64,000 nt of DNA. Origin: Streptomyces sp. NRRL F-5727 (lineage in GTDB: Bacteria > Actinomycetota > Actinomycetes > Streptomycetales > Streptomycetaceae). The stretch covers positions 1-64,000 of the forward strand of contig NZ_JOGX01000021.1 of assembly GCF_000719555.1 (NCBI RefSeq), written 5' to 3'. Made by a program: the position numbers and the translations under genes. Within the stretch, counting starts at the first letter, position 1. The number at the start of each line of letters is the position of its first letter. Of the stretch, positions 40,894 to 49,845 are shown piece after piece. Under the pieces are notes generated by a model. The model made no database searches and was not told where the DNA came from. It saw only the letters and a list, made by a program, of their open reading frames with translations.

Positions 40894-42450
40894 CTACTTC
40901 TCGCCCTCGCCGGTCGTCTTGAGCGCCAGCCACAGCTCCATGCGGACGTCCGGATCGTCGAGCGACCGCCCGAGGATCTCCTCGACGCGCCGCATCCGGT
41001 ACCGCAGTGTGTGCCGGTGCACCCCGAGGTCGGCCGCGGCGGCGTCCCACTGACCGTGCCGGGAGAGCCAGGCGCGCAGCGAGGCGACGAGGTCGCCGCG
41101 GCCCGTCGCGTCGTGCTCGCGCAGCGCCCGGAGCATGCCGTCGGCGAAGGCCCGTACGGCCTCGTCGGCGAGGAGCGGCAGCACGGAGCCGGCCGCCAGG
41201 TCCTCGTGCTCGACGAGGGCGCGGCCCCGGCGGCGGGCCACCGAGAGGGCCTGCTCGGCCTGCTTGTACGCGACGGCGGCGGTGGCCGGGCCGGCGGAGG
41301 CGGAGAGCCCGACGACGAGCCCCGCGTCCTCGGCCTCGCGCTCGGCGTACCCGGCGCAGGCCGAGACGACCGCGCCGCCGTCGCCCGCGAGGACGACGAG
41401 CCGGCCGTCGCCCTCCGGGACGGTGAGCACGGCCTCGCCGGCCCGGGCGGCGGCCGCCTCCAGGGCCTCGGCGAGGACCGGCAGCGGGGGCTCGGCGGCC
41501 GCCTGCTCGCCGCCGGCGGGCTCGGCGACGAGGAGCCGGAAGGGGGCGTCGAGGAGGCCGCCGTAGACGTCGCCGGCGACGGTACGGGCGTGCTCCGGCT
41601 GCCCGGCGAGCATCATGCGCAGCACGGCGCCGCCGAGCCGGTGCTCGGCGGCCTGGAGGGAGCGGGAGCGTTCGGTGGTGAGGGTGAGCAGGGCGATCGC
41701 CGAGTGGACGGCGTACCGCTCGGCGGTGCCCAGGGGGGCGCCGGTGCCGACGGCGAGGGCGCCGCGGACCCGGCGGCCGGTGCCGAGGGACTGGAGCTCG
41801 ATCCGGTCCTCGGTGCCGCCGACGACGGCGCTGGCGGGCGCGGGCCGCTCGCGCAGCCGCTCGACGTCCGGGGTGAGGCGGGCGGCGCGGCGGGCGGCCC
41901 ACTCGGGCGAGACGGCGACGACGCTGCCGGCGGCGTCGTAGAGCGCGGCCCAGCCGTCGACGTGCGCGGCGAGCCGGGCGACGACGGCGTCCGGCCCCTC
42001 GGCGAGGGCGGCCCGGGTGAGCTCGCGCTGCGCCTCGAACCCGGCGGTGACGGCCCGGTACTGGTCGGCGGCGATGGCGGCGGACACGGCCTTGCTGATC
42101 GCGAGGAACGGGGTCCGGCGCGGCACCTCCAGGAGCGGCAGGTGCTCGGCCCGGGCGGCGTCGAGCAGCGCCTGCGGGATGTCGTCGTAGTTCACCCCCA
42201 CGGCGAACCCGAGCCCGACCACCCCGGCCCCGAGCAGCCGCCGCACGTACCGCCGCATCGCCTCGGCGTCCTCGGCGTCGAGCGTCAGGGCGGTGGTGAG
42301 CAGCAGCTCCCCGCCCTCCATGTACGGCACGGGATCGGCGAGCTCACTGACGTGCGCCCACCGGACGGGCGTGTCGAGCCGGTCCTCCCCGGCCCGGACG
42401 ACGAGCCGGAGGGAGGAGTGCTGAACGAGCGAGGCGAGGGTGGGCGGCAT
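40894..42450 (-). CDS. PucR-family transcriptional regulator
   Basis: This 518-aa regulator has an N-terminal PucR domain (MPPTLASLVQHSSLRLVVRA, about 1-120), a middle region resembling a degenerate GGDEF/CdaR domain, and a C-terminal helix-turn-helix (AAADLGVHRHTLRYRMRRVEEILGR written here in part: DLGVHRHTLRYRMRRV). PucR proteins often control purine, polyamine or GABA use. gabT lies 2.7 kb away, separated by one gene, so control of amine catabolism is a reasonable guess. The upstream AAAGG is 14 nt from the ATG, a weak site. Confidence 0.85.
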   Translation of the reverse strand: MPPTLASLVQHSSLRLVVRAGEDRLDTPVRWAHVSELADPVPYMEGGELLLTTALTLDAEDAEAMRRYVRRLLGAGVVGLGFAVGVNYDDIPQALLDAARAEHLPLLEVPRRTPFLAISKAVSAAIAADQYRAVTAGFEAQRELTRAALAEGPDAVVARLAAHVDGWAALYDAAGSVVAVSPEWAARRAARLTPDVERLRERPAPASAVVGGTEDRIELQSLGTGRRVRGALAVGTGAPLGTAERYAVHSAIALLTLTTERSRSLQAAEHRLGGAVLRMMLAGQPEHARTVAGDVYGGLLDAPFRLLVAEPAGGEQAAAEPPLPVLAEALEAAAARAGEAVLTVPEGDGRLVVLAGDGGAVVSACAGYAEREAEDAGLVVGLSASAGPATAAVAYKQAEQALSVARRRGRALVEHEDLAAGSVLPLLADEAVRAFADGMLRALREHDATGRGDLVASLRAWLSRHGQWDAAAADLGVHRHTLRYRMRRVEEILGRSLDDPDVRMELWLALKTTGEGEK

Positions 42451-42566
42451 CGGAAACCGGCGGACCTTTGAGCGGGACCGAACACGGACGACTCCGCACC
42501 CGGCGAGGTGACGCCGCTGGGGAGGGCGGCGCGTCCGATTGTGCCAGGGCGGGCGGGGGGTCGCGC

Positions 42567-44945
42567 TCAGCTGCGCAGGTCGACCAGGAGGGGCGGCGTG
42601 TGCTCGCCCCGCACATCGGTGAGGGAGAGCACCGCGTGGCCGGGCGGCACGCCGTGCGCCAGGTCGGAGGCGGACCAGCGTTCCCGCTCGACCTCGCGGA
42701 CGGTCACCGCGTCGGTGGTGACGGCCCGGCCGGTGACGAGCTTGCGCACGGCGTGTGCCACCCGGGTGAGCGGTTCGTCGGACCGGACGGTCCGACGGGT
42801 GACGTCCCGGGTCTCCACCCACTCGGTGCCCCAGGTCTCCGCGAACCGCTTGCCGTCCCAGGTGGTGATCCCGGCGAGGGCGAACCGGCAGCCGACGGCA
42901 CCGAACAGCGCGGTGCGCAGGTGCTCGGGGACGTCCTCGACGGTGCGGAGTCCGAGGACGACACCGGCGTGGGCGGAGCGCAGCCGCTGCAGGCCCCGCA
43001 CGGTCTCCGAGGTCAGCGTGTGCGCGGCGTCGTCGAGCACGAGGCAGGCGAAGCGGGAACGGTCGGTGCGGCCGACGGTCCGGCCGAGGAACTGGGCGAG
43101 CACGAGCCGGGTGAGCAGCCGGGAGGCTTCGGCGTGGCCGGATTCCGGCAGGTCGATCCGGACGCGTACGGGGTGCTCCAGGGCCCGCATCGTGAACGGC
43201 GCCGTCGCTCCCGAGGTGTCGAAGAAGCCCGCGAACGCGGGGCGGTCGAGCAGGGCGATCCGGTCGGCGAGGGCGCCGGCGGGGTCTCCGGCGGCACCCT
43301 GCTGCCGGGCGCGGGCGTCGAGTTCCCGGACGAGGGAGGCGTGTCCGGCCCGTTCGAGGGCCGCGCGCAGGGTCTGGAGGACGGTGGGGGCGCCGTCGAG
43401 GAGTTCGCGGAGCTCGGGGACCGAGGGGAAGCGGCCGTGGACGGCGTGGAAGGGGCCGAGGAGCTGGGCGAGCGTGGTGGTGGCCCGGCGGGTGTCGGTG
43501 GTGTCGGTCGCCAGGACGTCGGCGAGCAGCGCGGCGGCGCGGTCCGGGTCGGAGGTGCCGCCGTAGAGGTCGAGGTCGTGCGGTGAGGCCGGGTCGCCGA
43601 CGCGGATGACGACGTCGTAGGACTCGTCCGGGCCGAGGGGCGCGGTGTCGGAGCCGACCACGACGACGGCGGCCTGTCCGGCGAGCGCCTGGAGGGAGAG
43701 GGACTCGACGAGGGGGCGGACGAGGCGGGTCGTCTTGCCGCTGCCCGAGGGGCCGACGACGAGCATGCCGGTGCCGAGCACGTCGGGGTCGAGGGCGAGG
43801 CCGGTGGTGCGGCGCGCGTACGGGTTGCGGTCGGTGTCCGTGACGGTGCCGAGGCGCACCTGCCGGAGGGCGAGGTCGTGCGTGGCCCTGCGGCCGGCCA
43901 GGAAGCGGGCGCCGGACGGGTGCAGGAAGGCGGCGGCGCCCCGCGCGTGGACCTCGCGGACGAAGGCGGCCTGCCGGTCGGGGGCGTGCCCGGTGTTCTC
44001 CCAGGCGGTCTTGATCCGGGCGTAGTCGACGTCGTTCATGGCACCGGAGGCGGCCTCGGCGGCGAGCCGGTCGGCCGCCTCGGCGAGCCCGGCGGCCCTC
44101 AGGTCGGGCCAGGAGACGAGGTCGGGGCCGGAGGGGGCGGCCATGGCGGCGGTGGAGCCCGGTCGCGGCGTGGCGCGCCGCAGGGCGAGCCACACGAAGG
44201 GCAGGGCGGTGGCGATGGTGAGCAGCAGCGTGGCCGTGTCCTCCATCTCCTGGTTGGCGAAGACCGCGTCGGGCGCCGTCAGCTCGTACGGCAGCATCGA
44301 GAGGACGAGGGGGCGCAGCGGCAGCCAGTCGCCGCGGACGAGGGCCACGGTGAGGAGGCCGGCGAGTGCGGCGAGGACGAACTGGGCCCGGCGTCCGTAC
44401 TCCAGGGCGAGCCGGTTCCAGGCGTACGGCCAGCGGCCGAAGCGGCCGATCCCGCCGAAGATGCCGGCGAAGAGGACGAAGCGATAGACGGCGAGGGCGA
44501 CGGGCCCTCCGGTGCCGGGTACGGGCGCGCCGCCGAGCGGGCGCCACCAGTCGCCGGGCGTGAAGAGGCGGATCGGCACGCTCCAGTACGGGATGTAGCC
44601 GTTGCGGAGCAGCGACCAGAGCAGGACCGCGACGAGGAAGGAGATCGTCGCGCCGGCCAGCACGGTCCGCAGCGGGGTCTCGTCGGGCGCGCGTTCGGGG
44701 CGGGGCACGTGACCGAACCGCCAGATGCCGGGCGCGGCCTCGGGGCGAGGTGTCCGCAGCCAGTCGACGAGCGTGGCCCGGCCCGGGGCGACGGGGGGCG
44801 CGCCGGTCGGTCTCGGCGGCGCGGAGGGCGGTGCGGCCGCGGGCACCGGCGGGACGGCGGCGGGCGCTCCCGCCGGGCGGGGGATATCGGCGTGCGGCGG
44901 CCCGTCGTGGGTGCTCCGCGAGCCGTGCGTGCCCTCGAACTCCAT
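42567..44945 (-). CDS. TraG/FtsK-like membrane ATPase
   Basis: This 792-aa protein has a Pro/Ala-rich N-terminus (1 to about 70), four probable membrane helices between about 95 and 260, and a motor ATPase. Walker A GPSGSGKTTRLVRPL lies near residue 395. Walker B is LVLDDAAH near residue 640. This arrangement resembles type IV coupling proteins and FtsK-like DNA translocases. No relaxase, integrase or transfer genes are near, so conjugation is not supported. AGGGGG lies 8 nt before the ATG. It is divergent from gabT. Confidence 0.75.
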   Translation of the reverse strand: MEFEGTHGSRSTHDGPPHADIPRPAGAPAAVPPVPAAAPPSAPPRPTGAPPVAPGRATLVDWLRTPRPEAAPGIWRFGHVPRPERAPDETPLRTVLAGATISFLVAVLLWSLLRNGYIPYWSVPIRLFTPGDWWRPLGGAPVPGTGGPVALAVYRFVLFAGIFGGIGRFGRWPYAWNRLALEYGRRAQFVLAALAGLLTVALVRGDWLPLRPLVLSMLPYELTAPDAVFANQEMEDTATLLLTIATALPFVWLALRRATPRPGSTAAMAAPSGPDLVSWPDLRAAGLAEAADRLAAEAASGAMNDVDYARIKTAWENTGHAPDRQAAFVREVHARGAAAFLHPSGARFLAGRRATHDLALRQVRLGTVTDTDRNPYARRTTGLALDPDVLGTGMLVVGPSGSGKTTRLVRPLVESLSLQALAGQAAVVVVGSDTAPLGPDESYDVVIRVGDPASPHDLDLYGGTSDPDRAAALLADVLATDTTDTRRATTTLAQLLGPFHAVHGRFPSVPELRELLDGAPTVLQTLRAALERAGHASLVRELDARARQQGAAGDPAGALADRIALLDRPAFAGFFDTSGATAPFTMRALEHPVRVRIDLPESGHAEASRLLTRLVLAQFLGRTVGRTDRSRFACLVLDDAAHTLTSETVRGLQRLRSAHAGVVLGLRTVEDVPEHLRTALFGAVGCRFALAGITTWDGKRFAETWGTEWVETRDVTRRTVRSDEPLTRVAHAVRKLVTGRAVTTDAVTVREVERERWSASDLAHGVPPGHAVLSLTDVRGEHTPPLLVDLRS

Positions 44946-45065
44946 GTCCCCTGCCCCCTGGCCCTTCGACTCCGCGGCGCTGTCGTCCGGGCCCAATCTA
45001 GAGCCTCGGTCCCGGATCATGCCCCGGATCAGGGCGATGGCACGGCGTCGCCCGGGACAACTGCG

Positions 45066-45080
45066 CGTATGGCCGATACG
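45066..45080. promoter_or_regulatory. Palindrome in the gabT upstream region
   Basis: CGTATGGCCGATACG has 5-bp inverted arms and lies between two GGACAA direct repeats, about 112-126 bp before gabT. The divergent gap also has a CCCGGATC direct repeat at 45011-45018 and 45023-45030. Either could be an operator, for example of the nearby PucR protein. This is inference from position only. Confidence 0.3.
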
Positions 45081-45191
45081 GACAAGGACACGCCGGGACC
45101 ACTCCCATCCGTAGCATGCGCCGGGCCGGTGCCCGCGCCTAGCCTGCGGAGGAAACCCGCAAGAGCGTCCAGAACACCCCAGGAGCCCCGC

Positions 45192-46526
45192 ATGAACGCT
45201 GTCCCGCAGGAGCGGCGCGTCGTCACCGCCATTCCCGGTCCGAAGTCGCAGGAGCTTCAGGCTCGCCGGCTGGACACCGTCGCCGGGGGCGTGGGCTCCA
45301 CGCTGCCGGTGTTCACCAAGCGCGCGGGCGGCGGCATCATCGAGGACGTCGACGGCAACCTGCTGATCGACTTCGGTTCCGGCATCGCCGTGACCTCCGT
45401 GGGCGCCTCCGCCGAGGCCGTCGTGCGCCGCGCCTCCGCGCAGCTCCAGGACTTCACCCACACCTGTTTCATGGTGACCCCGTACGAGGGCTACGTCGAG
45501 GTCTGCGAGGCGCTGGCCGAGCTGACCCCGGGCGACCACGCCAAGAAGTCCGCGCTGTTCAACTCGGGCGCCGAGGCCGTCGAGAACGCCGTCAAGATCG
45601 CGCGCTCGTACACCAAGCGCCAGGCCGTCGTCGTCTTCGACCACGGCTACCACGGCCGCACCAACCTCACCATGGGCATGACGGCGAAGAACATGCCGTA
45701 CAAGCAGGGCTTCGGTCCGTTCGCGCCCGAGGTGTACCGCGTGCCGGTCGCCTACGGCTACCGCTGGCCCACGGGTGCCGAGAACGCCGGCCCCGAGGCC
45801 GCCGCGCAGGCGATCGACAACATCACCAAGCAGATCGGCGCCGAGAACGTCGCCGCGATCGTCATCGAGCCGGTCCTCGGCGAGGGCGGCTTCATCGAGC
45901 CGGCCAAGGGCTTCCTCCCGGCGATCGTGAAGTTCGCCAACGACAACGGCATCGTCTTCGTCGCCGACGAGATCCAGGCCGGCTTCTGCCGCACCGGCCA
46001 GTGGTTCGCCTGCGAGGACGAGGGCATCGTCCCGGACCTCATCACCACCGCCAAGGGCATCGCGGGCGGTCTGCCGCTCGCCGCCGTCACCGGCCGCGCC
46101 GAGATCATGGACTCCGTCCACGGCGGCGGCCTGGGCGGCACCTACGGCGGCAACCCGGTGGCCTGCGCCGGTGCGCTGGGCGCCATCGAGACGATGAAGG
46201 AGCTGGACCTCAACGGGAAGGCCAAGCGCATCGAGGAGGTCATGAAGGGCCGCCTCACCGCGATGCAGGAGAAGTTCCCGGTCATCGGCGACATCCGCGG
46301 CCGCGGCGCCATGATCGCCATCGAGCTCGTCAAGGACCCGGAGACGAAGGAGCCGGCCGCCGAGGCCGCCGCCGCGCTCGCCAAGTACTGCCACAACGAG
46401 GGCGTCCTCGTCCTCACCTGCGGCACCTACGGCAACGTGCTCCGCTTCCTCCCGCCGCTGGTCATCGGCGAGGACCTGCTCAACGAGGGTCTGGACGTCA
46501 TCGAGGCGGCGCTCGCGGCGCTCTGA
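45192..46526 (+). CDS. gabT: 4-aminobutyrate aminotransferase
   Basis: This 444-aa class III PLP aminotransferase moves the amino group of GABA to 2-oxoglutarate, giving succinate semialdehyde. The PLP Lys288 is in TTAKGIAGGLPLA. FNSGAEAVENAVKIAR, the phosphate-binding HGYHGRTN and VADEIQAGF are present. AGGAG lies 6 nt before the ATG. Together with the polyamine operon 7 kb away it would finish conversion of putrescine-derived GABA. The intervening restriction and chitinase genes suggest that the pathway block has been split. Confidence 0.95.
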   Translation: MNAVPQERRVVTAIPGPKSQELQARRLDTVAGGVGSTLPVFTKRAGGGIIEDVDGNLLIDFGSGIAVTSVGASAEAVVRRASAQLQDFTHTCFMVTPYEGYVEVCEALAELTPGDHAKKSALFNSGAEAVENAVKIARSYTKRQAVVVFDHGYHGRTNLTMGMTAKNMPYKQGFGPFAPEVYRVPVAYGYRWPTGAENAGPEAAAQAIDNITKQIGAENVAAIVIEPVLGEGGFIEPAKGFLPAIVKFANDNGIVFVADEIQAGFCRTGQWFACEDEGIVPDLITTAKGIAGGLPLAAVTGRAEIMDSVHGGGLGGTYGGNPVACAGALGAIETMKELDLNGKAKRIEEVMKGRLTAMQEKFPVIGDIRGRGAMIAIELVKDPETKEPAAEAAAALAKYCHNEGVLVLTCGTYGNVLRFLPPLVIGEDLLNEGLDVIEAALAAL

Positions 46527-46630
46527 GCCGCGACCGTGGTCCACACGGTGTGAAGACTCTGTGGGGGGCCGATGGCGGGATGCGTTTCCCGCTGTCGGTC
46601 CCCCTCTTCGTGCCGTACGGTCTTCCCCAG

Positions 46631-47440
46631 ATGAGAGAAACACCCAGGGCGGAGCCTCCCCAGCCCCGCCCGCACCGTGCCGAAGCGCACACCACCGGAG
46701 CCTCGTGCTCCGGGACTCCTCACCGATCGGATGGCCGCCCGCCCCACACCCCCCGGGGCGCGCGGCAGCCCGATCCCCTCGGCCGCCCCGGAACCACCCC
46801 CCCTGTTCCAGGGCGGCCGGCTCTCTTCTCGGCGCTCGTCGCCCTCGCCGTCGTGACCTGGCAGGTGCTCGTCCACGGCCCCTTGGCCAGGCTCGACGAG
46901 CGGGTGTCCGCGGCCGTGGTGGACACGCTCCCCCGGCGCCTCACCGAACTCGCCTCCGACCTCGGCAATCTGACGGTGGCCCTGCCCGTGCTCGCCGCCG
47001 CGATGGCGTACGCGGTCCGGCGCGGCCGCCGCCGGCAGGCGCTCTTCGCCGGTCTCGCCATGGTCTGCGTACCGCTGCTCGTCGTCCCCCTGAAGGAGTG
47101 GACGGCCCGCCCCGGACCGCTCGAACCCTGGGCCCACGGCTACTACCCCTCCGGCCACACCGCCACCGCGATGGTCGCCTACTTCGGCGCCGCCCAGCTG
47201 GTGTCGCGACGGCTCGTTCCCGTCGCCGCCGTGCTGACGGCGGTGACGGGAACGGGCCTGATCCTGCGGGGCTTCCACTGGCCGCTGGACGTGCTGGCCT
47301 CCGTCGCCCTCTGTCTCCCGCTGCTGTGCTGGCCGGTCCTCGCGGCGCGGTACGGTCGGGGCCGGATCCGGGGAGGGGACGCATGGCGGACGGGGAGCGG
47401 CGGTACGCCGTCACGATCGACGGACGGGCCTACGAGCTGA
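46631..47440 (+). CDS. PAP2-family phosphatase, membrane-bound
   Basis: This 269-aa (from ATG 46631) protein has the three lipid-phosphatase motifs: KEWTARPGP, YPSGHTAT and LRGFHWPLDVL. Several membrane helices surround them. The N-terminal 60 residues are Pro/Arg-rich and the start is uncertain; ATG at 46580 is an alternative. It probably hydrolyses a lipid phosphate at the outer membrane face. Its last 58 bases overlap the start of the McrB-like gene in another frame, with that gene's Shine-Dalgarno sequence inside it. Confidence 0.83.
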   Translation: MRETPRAEPPQPRPHRAEAHTTGASCSGTPHRSDGRPPHTPRGARQPDPLGRPGTTPPVPGRPALFSALVALAVVTWQVLVHGPLARLDERVSAAVVDTLPRRLTELASDLGNLTVALPVLAAAMAYAVRRGRRRQALFAGLAMVCVPLLVVPLKEWTARPGPLEPWAHGYYPSGHTATAMVAYFGAAQLVSRRLVPVAAVLTAVTGTGLILRGFHWPLDVLASVALCLPLLCWPVLAARYGRGRIRGGDAWRTGSGGTPSRSTDGPTS

Positions 47441-49845
47441 GTCCTTCGCCGGGGGAGGTCATCCTCCCGGCACACGGGTTCAAGATCCATCACTCACCGG
47501 GCTGCGGGCACCTGACGGACTCCGACAGCCTCCCGCGCCACCCCGACCCGGACGGGCTCCTCTGGCGCCGGCTGCTCGACGCCGAGGACCCGGCCGCGTT
47601 CGCCACCTCCTCGGGGCTGCTCAACGGCCGCAACCGGCCCGTCGTCGGCGTCTGCTCCTGCGCGCTGCGTCCGGTCACCGACAGCCACGCCGAGACCCTG
47701 CCGTACTGGCCGGTCGACGACGCCCTGCGGGTCTTCGACGCCGAACGGCACCGCGCCGCGGTCGAGGCCGCGGACCGGGACGCCGAGCGGATCCGGACGG
47801 AGTTCCCCTGGGAGGACTGGGCCGAACTGCCGCTGGAGCGGTACGCGCTCGGACAGCCGGACAGGCCCGGCCACCAGGTGTACAGCTACCTGCTGGAGTT
47901 CGGCAGCAAGGCACTCGGGAGCATCACCGGCGGCACGGCGAAGAAGCACTTCGTCTACCGGCAGAACCACGGAACCTGGTGGTTCGACAAGCGGTACGCC
48001 GACGTCGACGAGGCGTGGCGTCAGGTCAGGGCCGGCCTGGTCGCCGCCGTGACCGCGGCCCGTGAGGGCCGGGTCCGGGACATCGACGACATCACCTCGG
48101 TCCGCTCCGGGATCATGGTCGTGGCGAAGACCCTGCGGATCTACGCCCCCGACTCCGTGCTTCCCGTCTACTCGGACAGCTTCACCCAGCACTGTCTGAA
48201 CCGGCTCGCTCCCGGGACGGCGACGGCGAAGCTCCAGCCGTTCGCGCGCAAGGAGCTCCTGAAGTCCCTCGTGGACGAGGATCCCCGGTTCGCCGGCTGG
48301 CCGCCGCAGCTCGTCTGGCGCTTCCTCGACTGGTGGGCCCCGGCCCGCCGGACCAGCGCCCGCATCGTACGGATCGGGGTCCCCGGACTCCCGGCGGAGT
48401 GGGAGCCGTTCTTCACCGAGGGCTTCGTTCCCGTGGCGGCGGACCGGGTCGGCGACCTGCACTGGTACGCCGACGAGGACGAGTTCACGGCCGCCTTCGA
48501 CGAGGCGTACGCGGACGCCGGGCCGTCCGGCACCAGGCCGACGGCCCGCGCGGCCGAGCTGTGGAGCCTGCTCGACCTGCGGGACGGCGACCGTGTTCTC
48601 GCCACGCGGGGCCGGAGCGAGGTCCTCGGAGTCGGCCGGGTCCACGGCGACGGCTACCTGTGGATCCCTTCGAGCGAGGCGGGGCCGTCAGGCCACGCGG
48701 TACAGGTCCTCTGGGACGAGGGTCGCGCGGGCAGGCTGGCCGAACCCGTGGCGGACTGGGGCGACCGCCTCGTCTCGGACGTGCCCGCGGCACTCTGGAA
48801 CAAGATCTTGAGCCGGCTCCTGGACGTCCGGGCAGCGGGGGCCACGGCCGGTGCCGAGCCGGGCGGCCTCGTCGAGATCCCGCCGCTCGACGCCGCCCTC
48901 CAGCGGATCGACGACGCCCTCGAACGCCGGGGGCAGGCCGTGCTGTTCGGGCCGCCCGGCACCGGGAAGACGTACCACGCGCTGCGGTACGCCGTCCGGC
49001 GGCTCGGCGAGCTGTCCGCCGATCTGCCGGGCGTCGATCCGCTGGCCGAGCCGGGGACCGCCGCGTTCGCCGCGACGATCGAGGCGCTGACCGAGGCCGG
49101 GCGGCTGACCATGGCCACCTTCCACCCGAGCTACGGCTACGAGGACTTCGTGGAGGGGCTGCGCCCCGTCAAGGGCGCGTCCGGCTTCGTCCTGGAGCCG
49201 GTGGACGGCGTCTTCAAGCGGGTCTGCGCGACCGCCGCGGCGGACCCGGGCCAGCTCCACCTGCTGGTCGTCGACGAGCTGAACCGGGGCAATCTGCCGA
49301 GCATCCTGGGCGAGTCGATCACCGTCCTGGAGAAGGACAAGCGGGGTCTGCCCGTCACGCTGCCGCTCTCGGGGGCACCCTTCCGGGTCCCGCCGAACGT
49401 GCGTCTCCTCGGCACGATGAACACCGCCGACCGGTCGATCCGGATGCTGGACTCGGCCATCCGGCGGCGCTTCGCCTTCATCGAACTGCTCCCGGACCCG
49501 GGGCCCCTGCGCGGCAGCCAGGTCGACCAGCTGGACCTCGGCGTCTTCCTCGACCGGCTCAACGCGCGCATCCGGACGCGGCTCGACCGGGAGAAGCAGA
49601 TAGGGCACGCCTTCTTCCTCGCCGGGGGTGTCCCCGTGGCGACCGCCGCGGAGTTCGCCGCGATCGTGCGCGGCGAGATCCTTCCGCTGCTGCAGGAGTA
49701 CGCGTACGACGACTACGGGCTGCTCGCCGGGTTCCTCGGCGAGGAACTGGTCGACGTCGCGGCCCACACCCTCCGGGACCTCACGGACGAGGACCTCGTC
49801 AACCGTCTGTACGAGGAGCTCCAGGTCGGTTCCGGTGGGGAGTGA
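47383..49845 (+). CDS. mcrB: McrB-type AAA+ GTPase of a modification-dependent restriction system
   Basis: This 820-aa protein ends in an McrB-like AAA+ module: P-loop GPPGTGKTY (Lys529), Walker B VVDELNRGN (Asp631/Glu632) and the McrB signature MNTADRS (residues 679-685), with an RRRF arginine region after it. In E. coli, McrB uses GTP to translocate and activate McrC. The N-terminal half is different from E. coli: a Cys/His-containing start (HHSPGCGH at about 36 and CSCALRP at about 93), then a helical domain (about 140-330, with YLLEFGSKALGSITGG) and a smaller beta-rich domain (about 395-465). These parts probably recognise DNA. GGGAGG precedes the ATG. It overlaps mcrC by 11 nt. Confidence 0.9.
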   Translation: MADGERRYAVTIDGRAYELSPSPGEVILPAHGFKIHHSPGCGHLTDSDSLPRHPDPDGLLWRRLLDAEDPAAFATSSGLLNGRNRPVVGVCSCALRPVTDSHAETLPYWPVDDALRVFDAERHRAAVEAADRDAERIRTEFPWEDWAELPLERYALGQPDRPGHQVYSYLLEFGSKALGSITGGTAKKHFVYRQNHGTWWFDKRYADVDEAWRQVRAGLVAAVTAAREGRVRDIDDITSVRSGIMVVAKTLRIYAPDSVLPVYSDSFTQHCLNRLAPGTATAKLQPFARKELLKSLVDEDPRFAGWPPQLVWRFLDWWAPARRTSARIVRIGVPGLPAEWEPFFTEGFVPVAADRVGDLHWYADEDEFTAAFDEAYADAGPSGTRPTARAAELWSLLDLRDGDRVLATRGRSEVLGVGRVHGDGYLWIPSSEAGPSGHAVQVLWDEGRAGRLAEPVADWGDRLVSDVPAALWNKILSRLLDVRAAGATAGAEPGGLVEIPPLDAALQRIDDALERRGQAVLFGPPGTGKTYHALRYAVRRLGELSADLPGVDPLAEPGTAAFAATIEALTEAGRLTMATFHPSYGYEDFVEGLRPVKGASGFVLEPVDGVFKRVCATAAADPGQLHLLVVDELNRGNLPSILGESITVLEKDKRGLPVTLPLSGAPFRVPPNVRLLGTMNTADRSIRMLDSAIRRRFAFIELLPDPGPLRGSQVDQLDLGVFLDRLNARIRTRLDREKQIGHAFFLAGGVPVATAAEFAAIVRGEILPLLQEYAYDDYGLLAGFLGEELVDVAAHTLRDLTDEDLVNRLYEELQVGSGGE

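Noticed and set aside
46533..46549. ACCGTG/CACGGT hairpin as the gabT terminator
   Set aside because: A six-base stem with a 5-nt loop is too weak to call at this GC content.
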